Position numbers and translations under genes: made by a program. Of a stretch of 64,000 bases of DNA, positions 49,687 to 61,199 are shown in pieces. Origin of the DNA: Urophycis tenuis (lineage: Eukaryota; Chordata; Actinopteri; Gadiformes; Phycidae); NCBI GenBank assembly GCA_036785325.1, contig JAXIVH010000014.1, positions 2,364,123-2,428,122 of the forward strand, written 5' to 3'. The notes beneath the pieces are model-generated. The model did no database searches and was not told the DNA's origin. It worked only from the letters and a program-made list of their open reading frames with translations. Numbering within the stretch: the stretch's first letter is position 1; every line of letters starts with the position of its first letter.

Positions 49687-51738
49687 TTGGGTCCAGGCTG
49701 TGAAAACAATTACTATAATGATTCATCCCAGGACCGGCCGGGGCCCACGATGGAAGCAGAGATTTCTGTTGTGATAACTGAGCGAAGAAGAACAAACAAG
49801 AAGTACCCAACTTTTTCAGCAAACATATCAAATCTAGCGCCTATTCCAAAACAATTACAACATGTTCTGAAACCCAGGGTTGATGATAAACTTAATCTAG
49901 CTTTACTAAACATCAGGTCATTGGCAGGGAAAAGCTTTTTAATCAATGATTTTATAATCAAGCACAATCTGGAGTGCTTGTTTTTAACAGAAACTTGGCT
50001 TGATCAAGGTAACAGTGGAACTGTTCTTATTGAAGCTGCCCCTCCCAACTTTAGTGTCATGAGTGAGGCTAGAGTGAATAAAAGGGGAGGAGGCGTAGCC
50101 ATTTTGTTTAATGATTCACTCCAATGCAAGCAGGCATCTTTCGGATCCTTTGATTCATTTGAGTATGTGGCTCTGCAGCTAAAGTCCTCCTCCCCAGTTT
50201 TGTTCCTAAATATTTATAGGCCACCCAAATACTGTTCAACCTTCTTTGATGACTTTTCAGTGCTAATGTCTATTATATGTGTCGACTTTGACTGTATAGT
50301 TATTGTCGGTGACTTTAACATTCATGTTGACAAACCCCAGGGCAGAGGAACCAAAGAACTATGTTGTGTCCTTGATAACTTTGAACTCATACAGCATGTG
50401 AAGGAGCCCACACACAACAAAGGGCACACCCTGGACTTAGTTATTTCCAAGGGTCTGAACATTTCGAAAGTTAGCGTCATTGACGTTGCTCTCTCTGACC
50501 ATTCATGCGTTTTCTTTGAGTGTGTTATCTCGATGGAAAAAAGAAATACTCTCAGTGAAGTCATAACAAGGCGGTGTATCTCTGAAAACACCAGTGAATT
50601 GTTTATTCAGACATTCTCCTCTACACCCGTCCTCTCTGGTGTCTCGGTGAATGAGCTTGTTGATCTTTTCAACATCAAAACAAAAAATGTTATTGATGCA
50701 ATTGCTCCTATGAGGGTGAAGGTGGTCGCAGGTAAGAAAAGATCTCCGTGGAGAAATGCTTTATTGGTGAGAACTGGAAAAAGAGAGTGTCGAAGAGCTG
50801 AACGCAGATGGCGGAAAACGAATCTCCAGGTCCATTACGAAATCTATAAAGAGAGACTCCGTATTTATAACTTTAATCTGAAAAACGCAAGGGAAGCCTT
50901 CTTTTCTGAAATCATTGCTAAAAACAATAACAATGCACGAGCCCTGTTCACTACTGTCGACAGGCTAACAAACCCCCCTGTGTCTGTAGCACCTGAACTT
51001 CTCTCCACCAGGGCCTGTAATGAATTTTCCACCTTCTTTACTGACAAAATCCTGAAAATTAGACAGTCGCTCAGCCCCTCTACCCTCGGTCCAGGGCACC
51101 TACAGGCCAGCTGTCCAACTAAATTAGCCCCATACACCATGACACAATTTAATCGGATCAACCACAAAATTTTAGAAGACATTATAGAACACCTAAAATC
51201 CTCCTCCTGCTGCCTCGATATTCTTCCAACAAATTTTTTCAAACGTGTTTATGATTGCTTGGCCTCAGATCTTTTATTAATTACCAACACATCTCTTCTG
51301 TCAGGTATCTTCCCACAGGCCTTGAAGACGGCTGTTATCAAGCCACTCCTTAAAAAGAACAATCTAGATGTATCACAAATGAACAATTATAGGCCCATAT
51401 CAAACCTCCCATTTCTAAGCAAAATAATTGAAAAGGCTATCTTCCAACAGTTAAATGCCTTCCTAGCAAGAAGCAACTGTTTCGATGTCTTCCAATCAGG
51501 ATTTCGACCTCACCACAGTACCGAGACTGCCCTTGTTAAAGTCCTCAGTGACATCCATTTAAATACAGACTGTGGCAAAATTTCAGTCTTGGTTTTACTG
51601 GATCTCAGTGCTGCATTCGACACAGTTGATCACAATATTTTGTTAGATCGACTACAAAATTGGGTTGGCCTCTCTGGCACAGCGTTAAACTGGTTTGAAT
51701 CCTACCTGAAAGACAGATTACTTTGTCTCCCTAGGTAA
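49687..51738 (+). CDS. LINE ORF2 part 1: endonuclease and first half of reverse transcriptase
   Basis: The frame opens just after ORF1's stop; the first ATG is at 49750 (MEAEISVVITERRR). The endonuclease has LNLALLNIRSLAGKSFLIND, LFLTETWLD, GGGVAILFND, IVGDFNIHVD and VALSDHSCVFF with all catalytic motifs. A basic linker follows, then reverse transcriptase motifs NNYRPISNLPFLSKIIEKAI, FQSGFRPHHSTETALVKVL and VLVLLDLSAAFDTVDHNIL. A single-base change near 51735 shifts the frame after SYLKDRLLCL. ORF1 and ORF2 are separated by only a few bases, suggesting reinitiation. Confidence 0.85.
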   Translation: MGPGCENNYYNDSSQDRPGPTMEAEISVVITERRRTNKKYPTFSANISNLAPIPKQLQHVLKPRVDDKLNLALLNIRSLAGKSFLINDFIIKHNLECLFLTETWLDQGNSGTVLIEAAPPNFSVMSEARVNKRGGGVAILFNDSLQCKQASFGSFDSFEYVALQLKSSSPVLFLNIYRPPKYCSTFFDDFSVLMSIICVDFDCIVIVGDFNIHVDKPQGRGTKELCCVLDNFELIQHVKEPTHNKGHTLDLVISKGLNISKVSVIDVALSDHSCVFFECVISMEKRNTLSEVITRRCISENTSELFIQTFSSTPVLSGVSVNELVDLFNIKTKNVIDAIAPMRVKVVAGKKRSPWRNALLVRTGKRECRRAERRWRKTNLQVHYEIYKERLRIYNFNLKNAREAFFSEIIAKNNNNARALFTTVDRLTNPPVSVAPELLSTRACNEFSTFFTDKILKIRQSLSPSTLGPGHLQASCPTKLAPYTMTQFNRINHKILEDIIEHLKSSSCCLDILPTNFFKRVYDCLASDLLLITNTSLLSGIFPQALKTAVIKPLLKKNNLDVSQMNNYRPISNLPFLSKIIEKAIFQQLNAFLARSNCFDVFQSGFRPHHSTETALVKVLSDIHLNTDCGKISVLVLLDLSAAFDTVDHNILLDRLQNWVGLSGTALNWFESYLKDRLLCLPR

Positions 51739-51760
51739 TTATACATCTGAACGAACGCAA

Positions 51761-52696
51761 ATGACATGTGGTGTTCCTCAAGGCTCTATTCTGGGGCCTC
51801 TTTTGTTTAACATCTACATGCTCCCACTGGCTCAGATCCTGCAAAATGACATCTGCTACCACAATTATGCAGATGATACACAAATTTACATAACAATAAC
51901 CCCAGGTGACTATGGTCCAATACAAGCATTGAGTAATTGCATTGACCAAATCAATGATTGGATGTGCCAGAATTTTCTTCAGTTGAATAAGGACAAGACT
52001 GAAATAATTGTCTTTGGAGCCAAGGAAGAACGATTAAAAGTTTGTGCTCAGCTGCAACTGGCAATGTTAAAAACCACAGACCAGGCAAGAAATCTAGGTG
52101 TTGTCATGGACTCAGACCTGAATTTTAGCAGCCACATTAAAATGATTACGAAGTCTGCCTACTATCACTTAAAGAATATATCAAGGGTCAGAGGACTGAT
52201 GTCTCAGCAGGACTTAGAGAAACTTGTCCACGCATTTATCTTCAGTAGGCTCGACTATTGTAACAGCATCTTCACTGGTCTCCCAAAAAAGTCCATCAGA
52301 AAGCTCCAGTTAATTCAGAATGCTGCTGCTCGAGTCCTCACAAAAACTAAGAAAATGGATCACATTACTCCAGTTCTCAGATCGTTACATTGGCTTCCTG
52401 TCTGTCAGAGAATTGACTTTAAAGTACTGCTGTTAGTTTATAAAGCACTGAATGGTTTGGGACCAAAGTACATTTCAGATCTTCTCATTTTCTATGAACC
52501 ATCCAGATCTCTCAGGTCATCTGGGGCGGGTCTGCTTACTGTCCCCAGAGTCAGAACTAAACATGGAGAGGCAGCGTTCAGTTTTTACGCGCCACATATA
52601 TGGAACAAACTGCCAGAAAGTTGTAGGTCTGCTGAAACACTCACCACTTTTAAATCCAGATTAAAGACCTTTATGTTTGCTACAGCCTTCCCCTAA
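51761..52696 (+). CDS. LINE ORF2 part 2: catalytic half of reverse transcriptase
   Basis: Continues in a new frame with MTCGVPQGSILGPLLFNIYM, the catalytic box HNYADDTQIYI, LNKDKTEIIVFG, RNLGVVMDSDLNF, FSRLDYCNSIFTGLPKKSI, LQLIQNAAARVLT, HWLPVCQRIDFKVLLLVYKA and a C-terminal RLKTFMFATAFP. These are standard L2-type motifs. Apart from the frameshift that separates it from part 1 it has no lesion. Confidence 0.85.
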   Translation: MTCGVPQGSILGPLLFNIYMLPLAQILQNDICYHNYADDTQIYITITPGDYGPIQALSNCIDQINDWMCQNFLQLNKDKTEIIVFGAKEERLKVCAQLQLAMLKTTDQARNLGVVMDSDLNFSSHIKMITKSAYYHLKNISRVRGLMSQQDLEKLVHAFIFSRLDYCNSIFTGLPKKSIRKLQLIQNAAARVLTKTKKMDHITPVLRSLHWLPVCQRIDFKVLLLVYKALNGLGPKYISDLLIFYEPSRSLRSSGAGLLTVPRVRTKHGEAAFSFYAPHIWNKLPESCRSAETLTTFKSRLKTFMFATAFP

Positions 52697-52917
52697 GCTT
52701 ATCTTAACATGTTTTAATTTCCTTTTTATGCTTGTATTTTAATTTCAATGCTTTTAATGCTGTATATGTATGTATGTATGTATGTGTTATTTATTTATTT
52801 TTTTTTTTTTTTGCTATGCTTTTATTGTATTTTAATGCTTTTATGTATGTAAAGCACAATGAATTGCCTTGCTGCTGAATTGTGCTATACAAATAAACTT
52901 TCCTTGCCTTGCCTTAC

Positions 52918-53525
52918 CTGGGCAGAAGCGCAACCGAGCGAAAAGGGCTGGAATCCTGGTCAGGCTGAGGGGCAGACAACACCGTCCTCCGCTCCCCAGC
53001 TTCTAGCAAACTTCCAATCTTTGGATAATAAACTGGATGAACTAAGGACCAGACTGGCTTTCCAGTGGGACATCAAGAACTGCAACGGTCATGGCAGACA
53101 TGGCTGGATCCCTCAGTCCCTGACTCGGCCATTCTACCTGGGGACCTCTCCTCTGTTTGTATCATGGTCAATAACAAATGGTGTGTGGATGTACATACAA
53201 CATCTGCAGGACGCTCTCCGGATCATGATTAAATACAGAAACTTCTATCTGCCCAGAGAGTTCACAGCTGTTTCTCACCGCTGTTTACATCCCCCCACAC
53301 CCCGACACCACACGGGCGCTGGAGTTATACGGAGTGATCGACCAGCAGGAAACTCTACAGCCGAGGGCTGCTTTCATCATGGCTAGCGACTTTAACAAAG
53401 CCAACCTGAAGAAAGTTGACAAAATTCCATCAACATGTAAAGTTTCCAATGTGTGGTGAAAACATCCTGGACCAACACTCCGTTCGCACATGCCTACAAA
53501 GGACAGGCTGGCTCTCACTGTTCTC
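52918..53525 (+). mobile_element. LINE endonuclease fragment, plus strand
   Basis: Frames show LDNKLDELRTRLAFQWDIKN, NFYLPREFTAVS, IPPHPDTT and ASDFNKANLKKVDKIPSTCK. These are parts of an APE-type endonuclease of a Rex1/L2-like LINE, with several frame changes. It stops where similarity switches to the other strand. Confidence 0.6.
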
Positions 53526-54190
53526 AGGCCATTTCAATCCCCGGCTCTGAAGGCTTTATCTCTGGCCCTCAGCAGCCGGTGGACAGCCCCTGTCGGCCAT
53601 GGCTTCTGGTTAGCCCGAGTGATGATGGTCTTTGTGTGGGTCACATCATCAGAGCACTTATGGATGTAGGAGAGGACAGTGTCTGTAAGCTCCTCATTGT
53701 CTGTGTAGTTGTTGTATGTGGCTGCTTTCTTGAAAATTCCCCAATCTGTTGTTGCAAGACAGTCCTTAAGAGCAAGCCACACGGTTATCTCCTTTCAAAC
53801 TGTTTTTTCGGCATTCACTGTGGGCCTGTATGCTGGCATTAGCATAAAAGTGATGTGATCAGAGAGTCCGATGTAGGGGAGGGGGGAGGTCTTGTATGCT
53901 CCTTTGTGTGAAGTGTAGACCAGGTCCAAGGTGTTTTCCCCTCTTGTTGGGAAATTGACATGCTGATAGAAGTTTGGTAGGAAAGTCTTAAGATCAGCAT
54001 GATTAAAATCCCCAGCGAGGATGATAAATCCATCTGGGTGTGCTGTCTGTTGTTCACTGATGGCCTGATACAGTTCACAAAGTCCACATTCCTGTCAGTG
54101 ATGCTGGCGGTTGGAGGGATGTATACCGCGACTAGCAAAACCGCAGTAAACTCCCTCGGCAGATGGAAAGGATGGCACCTTATGATCATA
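53470..54190 (-). mobile_element. LINE endonuclease/linker fragment, minus strand
   Basis: Minus-strand frames read RCHPFHLPREFTAVLLVAVY, IPPTASITD, then a degraded GILIMLILR part, SDSLIT, WLALKDCLATTDWGIFKKAA, DDVTHTKTIITRANQKPW and RLLRARDKAFRAGD. It overlaps in content with the plus-strand fragments on both sides, so it is a different but related copy inserted in reverse. Confidence 0.6.
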
Positions 54191-54239
54191 AACTCCTGTC
54201 CTGATGCTGCCAGCTTATAAGCAGAAACTGAAGCGCGAG

Positions 54240-54840
54240 CAGACTAACACGTTCACTACAACGTTGGACTGACCAATCGGATGCTGCCCTGTGCGACTGC
54301 TTCTGCACTACAGACTAGGATGTCTTCAGGACAGCTGCAGACAACAACATCAACGATTACACAGAGTACGTAATGAGATAAGTACATAAGCAAATGTATC
54401 GATGACGTTGTACTGCTGGTGACTGTACGGACTTTCCCCAACCAGAAGCCGTGGGTCAATGGAGAGGTCTGCACGGCACTTAAAGCGCAGACAGCAGCTT
54501 TCCACTCTGGAGACCCATGTGAGTACAAGAAAACCTGGTACAAGCTCAGGAAATCAATAAAAACAGCCAAGGGACAATACAGGGAAAAGGTTCCTGCTAC
54601 AGTGGCTCCAATGCCAGGCACATGGGGAGTGGGCTTAAGACCATCACGGACTAGGTGACCATGATGTGACCACTTCTCTTCGTGAGGAGCTGAACGCCTT
54701 CTCCACTTTGAGGTACACAACAAGCCAAAGGTCTTGTTGGAACAGGACAGTTGCCCACTTGAGATATCCCGGGCAGATGTGTGCAAAACCTTTAAAAAGG
54801 TGAGGGCACACAAAGCTCCTGGGGCCCGTGGCGTACGTCC
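54240..54840 (+). mobile_element. LINE linker and RT-start fragment, plus strand
   Basis: VTVRTFPNQKPWVNGEVCTA, LRKSIKTAKGQYREKV, then ISRADVCKTFKKVRAHKAPG resemble the linker and first reverse transcriptase motif of the same LINE type as 52918-53525. It appears to be the continuation of that copy beyond the inverted segment. Confidence 0.6.
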
Positions 54841-55211
54841 TTTTCCACAGTCACGTTCAGATGTATAAAACGTGAAGTGACCGTGGAAATTTGCGGTGCC
54901 CCACGCCAACTTCATGGCTGGCATTACACATTTCTCCAGCTAGTGTTCCTTTTGTAACACTTGGAGGTGATGCTGGGAAACTTAATCATGTCAAAAACAA
55001 TGAGTCATCAGAGTGATGTGCACGTCAGAGACACACTTATGAACAATTAACACACCCACGTGTTTGCGATGATATTGGTGGATATAAAAGCATGTGCAAT
55101 GTGATGAAGAAAATGGTATTAACAATGGCAGCATTAGCGTTGTTAGAGGACCTTGCAAATGGTGCAATCCGAGGTAAGCGAGTATTTAGGGAACGTGAGG
55201 GAACGTTAGGA
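54841..55211 (+). pseudogene. Harbinger transposase first exon fragment
   Basis: ATG at 55125 opens MAALALLEDLANGAIRGKRV then FRERE, which I recall as the N-terminus of HARBI1-like transposases in fish. A TATA-like GGATATAAAAGC lies ~45 bases upstream. The reading is cut at 55211 by a LINE tail. Nothing of the DDE domain follows. Confidence 0.55.
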
Positions 55212-55250
55212 AATTTCCCTCAGGGATCAATAAAGTATGTCTGTCTGTCT
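55212..55250 (+). mobile_element. Extremely 5'-truncated LINE: 38-bp tail only
   Basis: AATTTCCCTCAGGGATCAAT then AAAGTATGTCTGTCTGTC match the last 38 bases of the LINE at 1061-4268. It interrupts the Harbinger exon. Confidence 0.75.
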
Positions 55251-55259
55251 TACTTGCCA

Positions 55260-56290
55260 TAGATATATATAGAACAGTATGTAACAGTCCCAAGTTATCG
55301 GGTCGTTAGTACCCGTTGAACCACTTCAACTCATACCACAGGCTATCCAAATAAATGGAAAGAGAGAGACTGTCTCAGTAAATAGGTTATTTGGGTTGGA
55401 TTCTTGTATTCTTTTCTTGTATTCAATTCTCTAGTAAAAAAAAGGGGAGGAGCAGGTGCTGTACATGACCATGACAAATGAAAATACACAAATTCAAAGT
55501 AAAAAAAAACAAAGTACAATAAATAAACATAAATGCCCCAACTCCTTCTGTCACTATGGGCCCACACCCACCCACTACATCGCAAGAGGAAAACACGGCA
55601 AATGTCAACCCACACTAAGTATTCACACAACACACACTACACAGGTTCTGGGCTGACCAGATGAGTGTTAGGCCGCAGGCCGTAGATAAAAAAAAGAAAG
55701 GAGGAAGGGGCACAATGAACAAACAAACAACAGGGTAGGCCACAGGCCAGCTAGTAGGCCTGTGGCAACCGGGAAGGGGCAAAGACAAAGGGGACACCGC
55801 CAGGGAGGCTAGGATTCGCTACGAGGTAGTCTAGGCTAATTACGCTAAGATGTAGCCTCGGCACACACACAGTGACTACCCATAGGAAGTCGCACGATCG
55901 CACACAGAGACAATGTTAAACACTCTAACCAACGAGAAACATGGCTGGCTTTGATACTCAAACAAAACAACACGGGGGAAAAACAGTGGTCAAACGCCCT
56001 TGCCCCTAATTAGGAGGCCTGTAGGAAGAAAACATGTGTCAATAACGGTCCTTCAATGAACCATTATGCTATTACAGCAGCCTATCGTAGTACGGAAAAC
56101 GTGTATACTTAAGCCTACCCTAAAAGGTGCTCCACGAGAAATAAGCCAGGGTAGGAGGGGAACAGGCTCTCGGCATACACTTTGGAGACAAGCTAGAGTT
56201 AACAACAGTAATGGGTCATCGTGAGTTATTGCAACTGGTGGTGAATGTGAACGTTCGTTTGGCTGTCTTAAAACGATTCACAACAAACAA
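55260..56290. other. Unassigned 1-kb stretch
   Basis: No coding region is recognised. It begins near TGTAACAGTCCCAAGTTATC, which could be an LTR start, but no matching end or target duplication was found. Confidence 0.3.
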
Positions 56291-56516
56291 GCACGCATGA
56301 CTTCCAACGCTAGCCGAGTGCAACATGGTAATTTCCTACTCGATAACTACATACAGCAACCAAAGCCTTTAAATACCCCTTTAACGCCAGATGCACCGCT
56401 AGCAATCCTAAATCCTCCAACACCGGCAACAATGTTACAAGCAGTGGCCCCGGAAGACCTTGTTTTAAACCGGCAGGCATTCGTTACTGATCATCGGTCA
56501 CGCCCCCCCCCCCCCC
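56291..56516 (+). other. Unidentified short ORF before the minisatellite
   Basis: An open frame from 56297 reads NASRVQHGNFLLDNYIQQPK and on into a C run at 56502-56518. I do not recognise it. A conserved-looking upstream text (GAGTTATTGCAACTGGTGG) might belong to a transposon. Weak. Confidence 0.2.
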
Positions 56517-56705
56517 CCAGTGTCCAGCCTCGGGGGAGGACGACGGGGTGGGGGTGAGGGGTGCTGAAACCCAGTGTCCAGCCTCGGGGGAGGACGAGGG
56601 GGTGGGGGTGAGGGGCGCTGAAACCCAGTGTCCAGCCTCGGGGGAGGACGACGGGGTGGGGGTGAGGGGTGCTGAAACCCAGTGTCCAGCCTCACGGGAA
56701 GACCC
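56517..56705. repeat. 54-bp GC-rich minisatellite, 3.4 units
   Basis: CCAGTGTCCAGCCTCGGGGG starts units at 56517, 56571, 56625 and 56679, an exact 54-base period. It is G-rich on one strand (GGGGTGGGGGTGAGGGG), so it could form G-quadruplexes. A C run of ~17 precedes it. Confidence 0.9.
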
Positions 56706-56724
56706 AACAGAAACCCACATTGGG

Positions 56725-57872
56725 CTAATGCCCTTTGAAAAGGACTGTTTTGTTGAGCTTCTGTCTTATGTTGTTGCTCTGTAAGCTAAGTGTAGTCATC
56801 TTAGCGATGTGGTGCAGCCTTAGCTTAAAAAACAGGGACACAACTAATGTCAACAGTGTATGGTGGTGGCTGTCTATGCCATATTGCATGTCCCTGATGT
56901 GCTCCCCGAGCTCAAACACACCCTCTGACCCAATCCTCTTCCGTACAATGTACATGATCTCCAGCAGTTGGATGGGCCGTGATCGTCTGCAACTGGCTGA
57001 GGCCTGGCGAATTACCCACTCTGCTGCCCTGACGACCCTCACTGTTCCCTCTGGAATCACCAGGCCTCCATTGTTTCTTAGACACAGCAGGTGATAGCTC
57101 TGGTCCTTGATGGCAGATGCAGCGTCTGTCACCAGGCTGGCATGGCAGACATCACAGGACAGCTTCTTCAGAGCCCGTCGCACAAAAAATCCTAAGATTT
57201 GAGTTAGTAAAACAATAGCATAACTAAAAAAAAAATAATAATAATCAATAATTTATAAATGAATAAGCATGGGGAAATTAAGGACACATTTGTCTTTTTA
57301 TGACTATCGTCAGATTGTTTTCCCACGGATTTGACTATTGGCACTATTGGTTACAGGCAAAATCAACTTTCAGTCAGCCTTTACCTGAAATGTACGCAAG
57401 AGCATTGTCCACAAGAGCATTGAAACGGATGGGAAGATAGCTGTGATCATGGACTAGGGCCGGAATGTCTGCAAATGGAGAGGGAAGATCTTCTCCTCCT
57501 GCTGCAGAGGACAGATTTACAGCTGACAGGCTTGTAGAGATGTCGATGGTGGCAGACTCGGTGTCATCCTGTGCTTTAACATTGCCTCTGCCACTCACAA
57601 CTCCACACCGTGCCATCAGCTTCCTAAATATATACTTAAACTGTCTGGCATTGGGGTTGTTATTCCAGCCGCCTTAAAAAAACACAAGATTAAACAGTTC
57701 AGACTGTATCAGTGGTGATTAATTCTGCAAACAGGTCAAATATTTAGATATTTTTTTAGATACTCAGTTTGTCAATTTGTGACACTTGCATGAAATGTGT
57801 GTCTTCAGAAAACAAACACACACAAAAATATATATACATACACAGTATAGGATATATATGTGTATATATATG

Positions 57873-57913
<41 letters not shown>

Positions 57914-60830
57914 GTACATATATACACATATAAATGGACCGACAAACAAAAGCATTTGCTGAAACTTTGTCACGTGTTGTGGCTAGTAAATATAAATTAT
58001 GAACCCTACCAGATGCTCTGATGGAGTTAAATAGAAGCTCCAAGTGGTCCTGGCTGAACCTGTAGGTCAGGATATATCGCTGGCCTTCAAGTAGCACAGG
58101 GACCATCGACATCAACGTGTCAATGTTGATGACGAAGCCCAGGACAGAGAGGAACCTTCAAAACCAAATATTCTATTACTATGATGATTCTGCCAAAACA
58201 GGACACAAGAAAGCAGGGATGCAAACTACCAGTATAGGATGAAAATAGTGAATGCTCCCTGAGCCGCACTCACTTCTCAGGGCAGACACAAATTCACATT
58301 TTAAACGATTCAATTCATTGCTTTTGAGAAAAGTATGAGGTAGGTATAAACTGTTTTAACCAAGTTCTTGCATAGTGTTGAATTTGTGGAGGGTCATAAT
58401 TAATCATTCCTGATGCCAAAAATGAAAAAAAGAGAGGAAAAAGATAACGGGATAATCCTAGAGGCATTCACATTTAACAACCACACCTGTTTTGTGGTAG
58501 CCAACCAACAGATGAACTACAAAGGGAGGGTGGGTGTTATAGGGTTAGGTCAATAATGCAAATCCCTAGCTGCATTACCTTGATAAATTCTGTAGCCTCA
58601 GAATCTTTTAACTCTGCATAGCCCACGTCCAGCAAGGTGCGGAGTGCCACTGCTACAGAGTTACTCAGAGTCTGAGACCTTAAGTTTATAAGGCGAAATG
58701 AAGGGCACCTTAGCGCTACCTACAAACACCATCAGAAAGTATAAAAACACAATAAAGCCCTAGAGTCCATTTCTATTGTGACCCTCTATACATTAATCCT
58801 CATGCAAACATACCTTCATCTTCTGATTAGCAAATTCACATGCTTATCAGTGACTCGGTTGGCAGCATTTAGTCCACTTTTCTTTTGGACATTGTTCAGC
58901 TGAACTATGTAATTCCAATTGATACTGTCAGTTACACTTCTAATTGGGCTGTATGCCTGCAGAATCACATTTTTTTCTTCACTGCACACATCAACTGTAC
59001 AGCATCATAGTCTACACAATTGTAGACTATGATGTATAAAAAGCAGAACAGTCAAGCACAGCAGATGGGTAATAATGAGCATGTACCTGCAACATATTGC
59101 GCGTCAGCTTCAACATGTGGCAGGCATACATCATGACAAAAACCTTGTCATGGGTTACTGGATGTGGGAAATGGGTCTTCAGGGGCTCACAGGGGTCTGC
59201 TTTTAGATTGCACCCAAGTTGCGTGCACATACTTACGTTGGATGCATGACCATCAATCGTCATGCATACCACCCTTATCTGCCGATGATGCAGCTCTTCT
59301 ATTGCATGTTCAACTAAGACTCTGTGTTTCTGGTGTGAGGGACTTGGTCAAATAATAAGCAATTGGAGCTTTCCAATAACCCTGAAGCCCAACCACCATA
59401 AACACAAGCGCCTCGAAAGCTATGTCATTTAACTGATCCCCCATGTCCACATATCCTAACATTGTTTGAGGATCATGCTGAACGTGACTCTTGATGGACA
59501 TGGCATCCAGCATCAGAGTGACACAGCCGTATTTTTCCTCATCTTCCTGATGCCGTCTTTCCAGCATGTCCAACATCGTCTTGTAGAGACAAGCTCTGGC
59601 ATCAAGAGAACTCAGCAACCTTGTATAATTAAAAAGTACACATTTAACTATGTAGCCATTTAAACCACTATCCCAAGCATGCCTATGGCCTATGCTGCAT
59701 GCCAAACTTCAACACAGGCTGGGAGTTGAGGTTTAGGCAATGTCCATTAGGGCAGATCTAATGGTCAGAAAGAGTAGCCTTATAAATTCGCAATGCATAT
59801 ACAGTGCTGTCTGTTACCATTCATTGTGATTTGAAGTTACTGTCAAGGCTTACCCATGCAATGCTCATTGCAGTGCCCCTGATTGCGATGACTGTTGGAA
59901 AGGGAGCAATACTCTCACACACCAAACCGTTCCTCAAGAGACCAGTGCATGTGTCCACTGGCAGAGTTAAAATGTGACCAGCTGCCTCAAGCTGTTCTCA
60001 TAGATGACTGCTGCTCTGATGCCAACAATATCATCGTCACTAAGGACCTTCTGAGGGCCTGGCAAAATTGGCTGCTCGAGAGTCGAGGGCTCATCAGAGA
60101 GAGCTTCAGGGGCAGGCAGGTCGTGCACAGTCTCATCGATCCCGATAGTTGGCAGATTATCTATCACCTGCGCTCCCTTCAGTGCACCACCCATTCTGGA
60201 AAGGCAGAACATCAGGGATCATACACAGTTCAACCAAATAATTTTCATAACTTTTCGGCATATAGCTACAACCCAAACCTCTGTGTCAACAAGAATAGAA
60301 ACATTTCAAAATAGCCCTGAACATTGTTTATATGTAAAAACTCAGCACAAAAACAAAATAAAGAGTAGTAATAGATTTCGACTCACCGCAAAGAAATTGG
60401 TGGAAGGTATTCCTCATCAGAGCTGTCATCCGAGTCCCTGTGAAATGTGGGCCGAAGAGGGTTCTGCCCAATCAATCCTTTAAGGTACAACATACTCAGT
60501 ACATAGAAATGTCATGAATGACGCCTACACAACTCAAGAGAAACCAATGACAGAATAGAAGCCCACTTACACACTGTTCATGTGGTCATTGAAGGCATTT
60601 TCATCCAGCTCCTCTTCCCTAGCTCCTCTTCATCCAGCTGTTCTTGGCCCCCTTTTCTCTCCTCAAGGCATTGCTCTTCTCCCACTGCAGTACCCTCACT
60701 CTTGCTGAGGCTTCTGTGAGTTTGGCCTTTATAGCCTTTGGGGAAGCAGGCAATGCATACGAGGGGTCAGTGGCTTCCACTTGCGCTGCCCCTTGAGCCT
60801 CAATCTCCTCTCTTCAGAGGCTCCCTGTTT
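56725..60830 (-). pseudogene. P-element/THAP9-like transposase, spliced and broken
   Basis: Minus-strand exons, from 5': a coil with YALPASPKAIKAKLTEASAR (~60790-60660); RPTFHRDSDDSSDEEYLPPI (60480-60386, donor GTGAGT); the RNase H-like part with CVTLMLDAMSIKSHVQHDPQ and EALVFMVVGLQGYWKAPIAY (59640-59310); VCMTIDGHASNVSMCTQLGC and MMYACHMLKLTRNMLQ (59272-59100); AYSPIRSVTDSINWNYIVQL (58955-58820); LRCPSFRLINLRSQTLSNSV (58730-58590); RYILTYRFSQDHLELLFNSI (58155-58010); NPNARQFKYIFRKLMARCG (57670-57380); and the C-terminal LKKLSCDVCHASLVTDAASA, LEIMYIVRKRIGSEGVFELG (57190-56725). The THAP zinc finger itself was not found. A frameshift near 59310 and an Asp-to-Tyr change at 59126-59128 (MMYACH) indicate inactivity. 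It could be a domesticated gene relic, but the surroundings favour a transposon. Confidence 0.7.
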
Positions 60831-61195
60831 TGGCAAAATATCTTAATAGTACTACAGAAATTAATAACTTACTTTTTCAAAAATTCAATCTTCACTTCTC
60901 AAGTAATATTTGGCTTTTAGACTACCAACGCCTTCATAGACCTTTCTGGGTTTCACCAAGATAAAGGATTTAATATAACAAGCCTTATGATGCTCTCATT
61001 AGTTTGTGACGTTCGACATGCAAATACTCACATCAGGCATCGGGTCCATCGGATTCGACAGGTTGTCTTCCGCTCTTCTAGAAGTGGCTGTGCTTCTAGA
61101 TGCTTCTGACTAGAATAAACATAAGTAAAGACGATTTGGAGTGTCTAAAATGTGCTGAAATAAACAACACATTACAACTTGCAGAAACAAAAAAC
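60831..61195. other. Likely 5' part of the THAP9-like element
   Basis: Short segments such as AEDNLSNPMDPMPD can be read on the minus strand at ~61090-61030, in keeping with a further exon, but the frame and borders are not secure. The THAP domain exon is not identified. Confidence 0.3.
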
Positions 61196-61199
61196 TAAA

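Larger units (their letters stand above)
47330..52917 (+). mobile_element. Nearly complete L2-type LINE
   Basis: Two ORFs, an ~800-base 5' region (start approximate), a 3' UTR with GTATGTATGTATG and poly-T runs, and the L2-type 3' end GCTGAATTGTGCTATACAAA then TAAACTTTCCTTGCCTTGCC, a CCTTG tandem tail. Only one frameshift (~51735) was seen. It is the best preserved LINE here. Confidence 0.85.

Noticed and set aside
55343..55633. Hydrophobic minus-strand ORF as a membrane protein
   Set aside because: Its Phe/Leu-rich text comes from A-rich low-complexity DNA; no start context or similarity.
56297..56784. Frames across the 54-bp minisatellite as a Pro- or Gly-rich gene
   Set aside because: They exist only because the repeat is a multiple of three and lacks stops.
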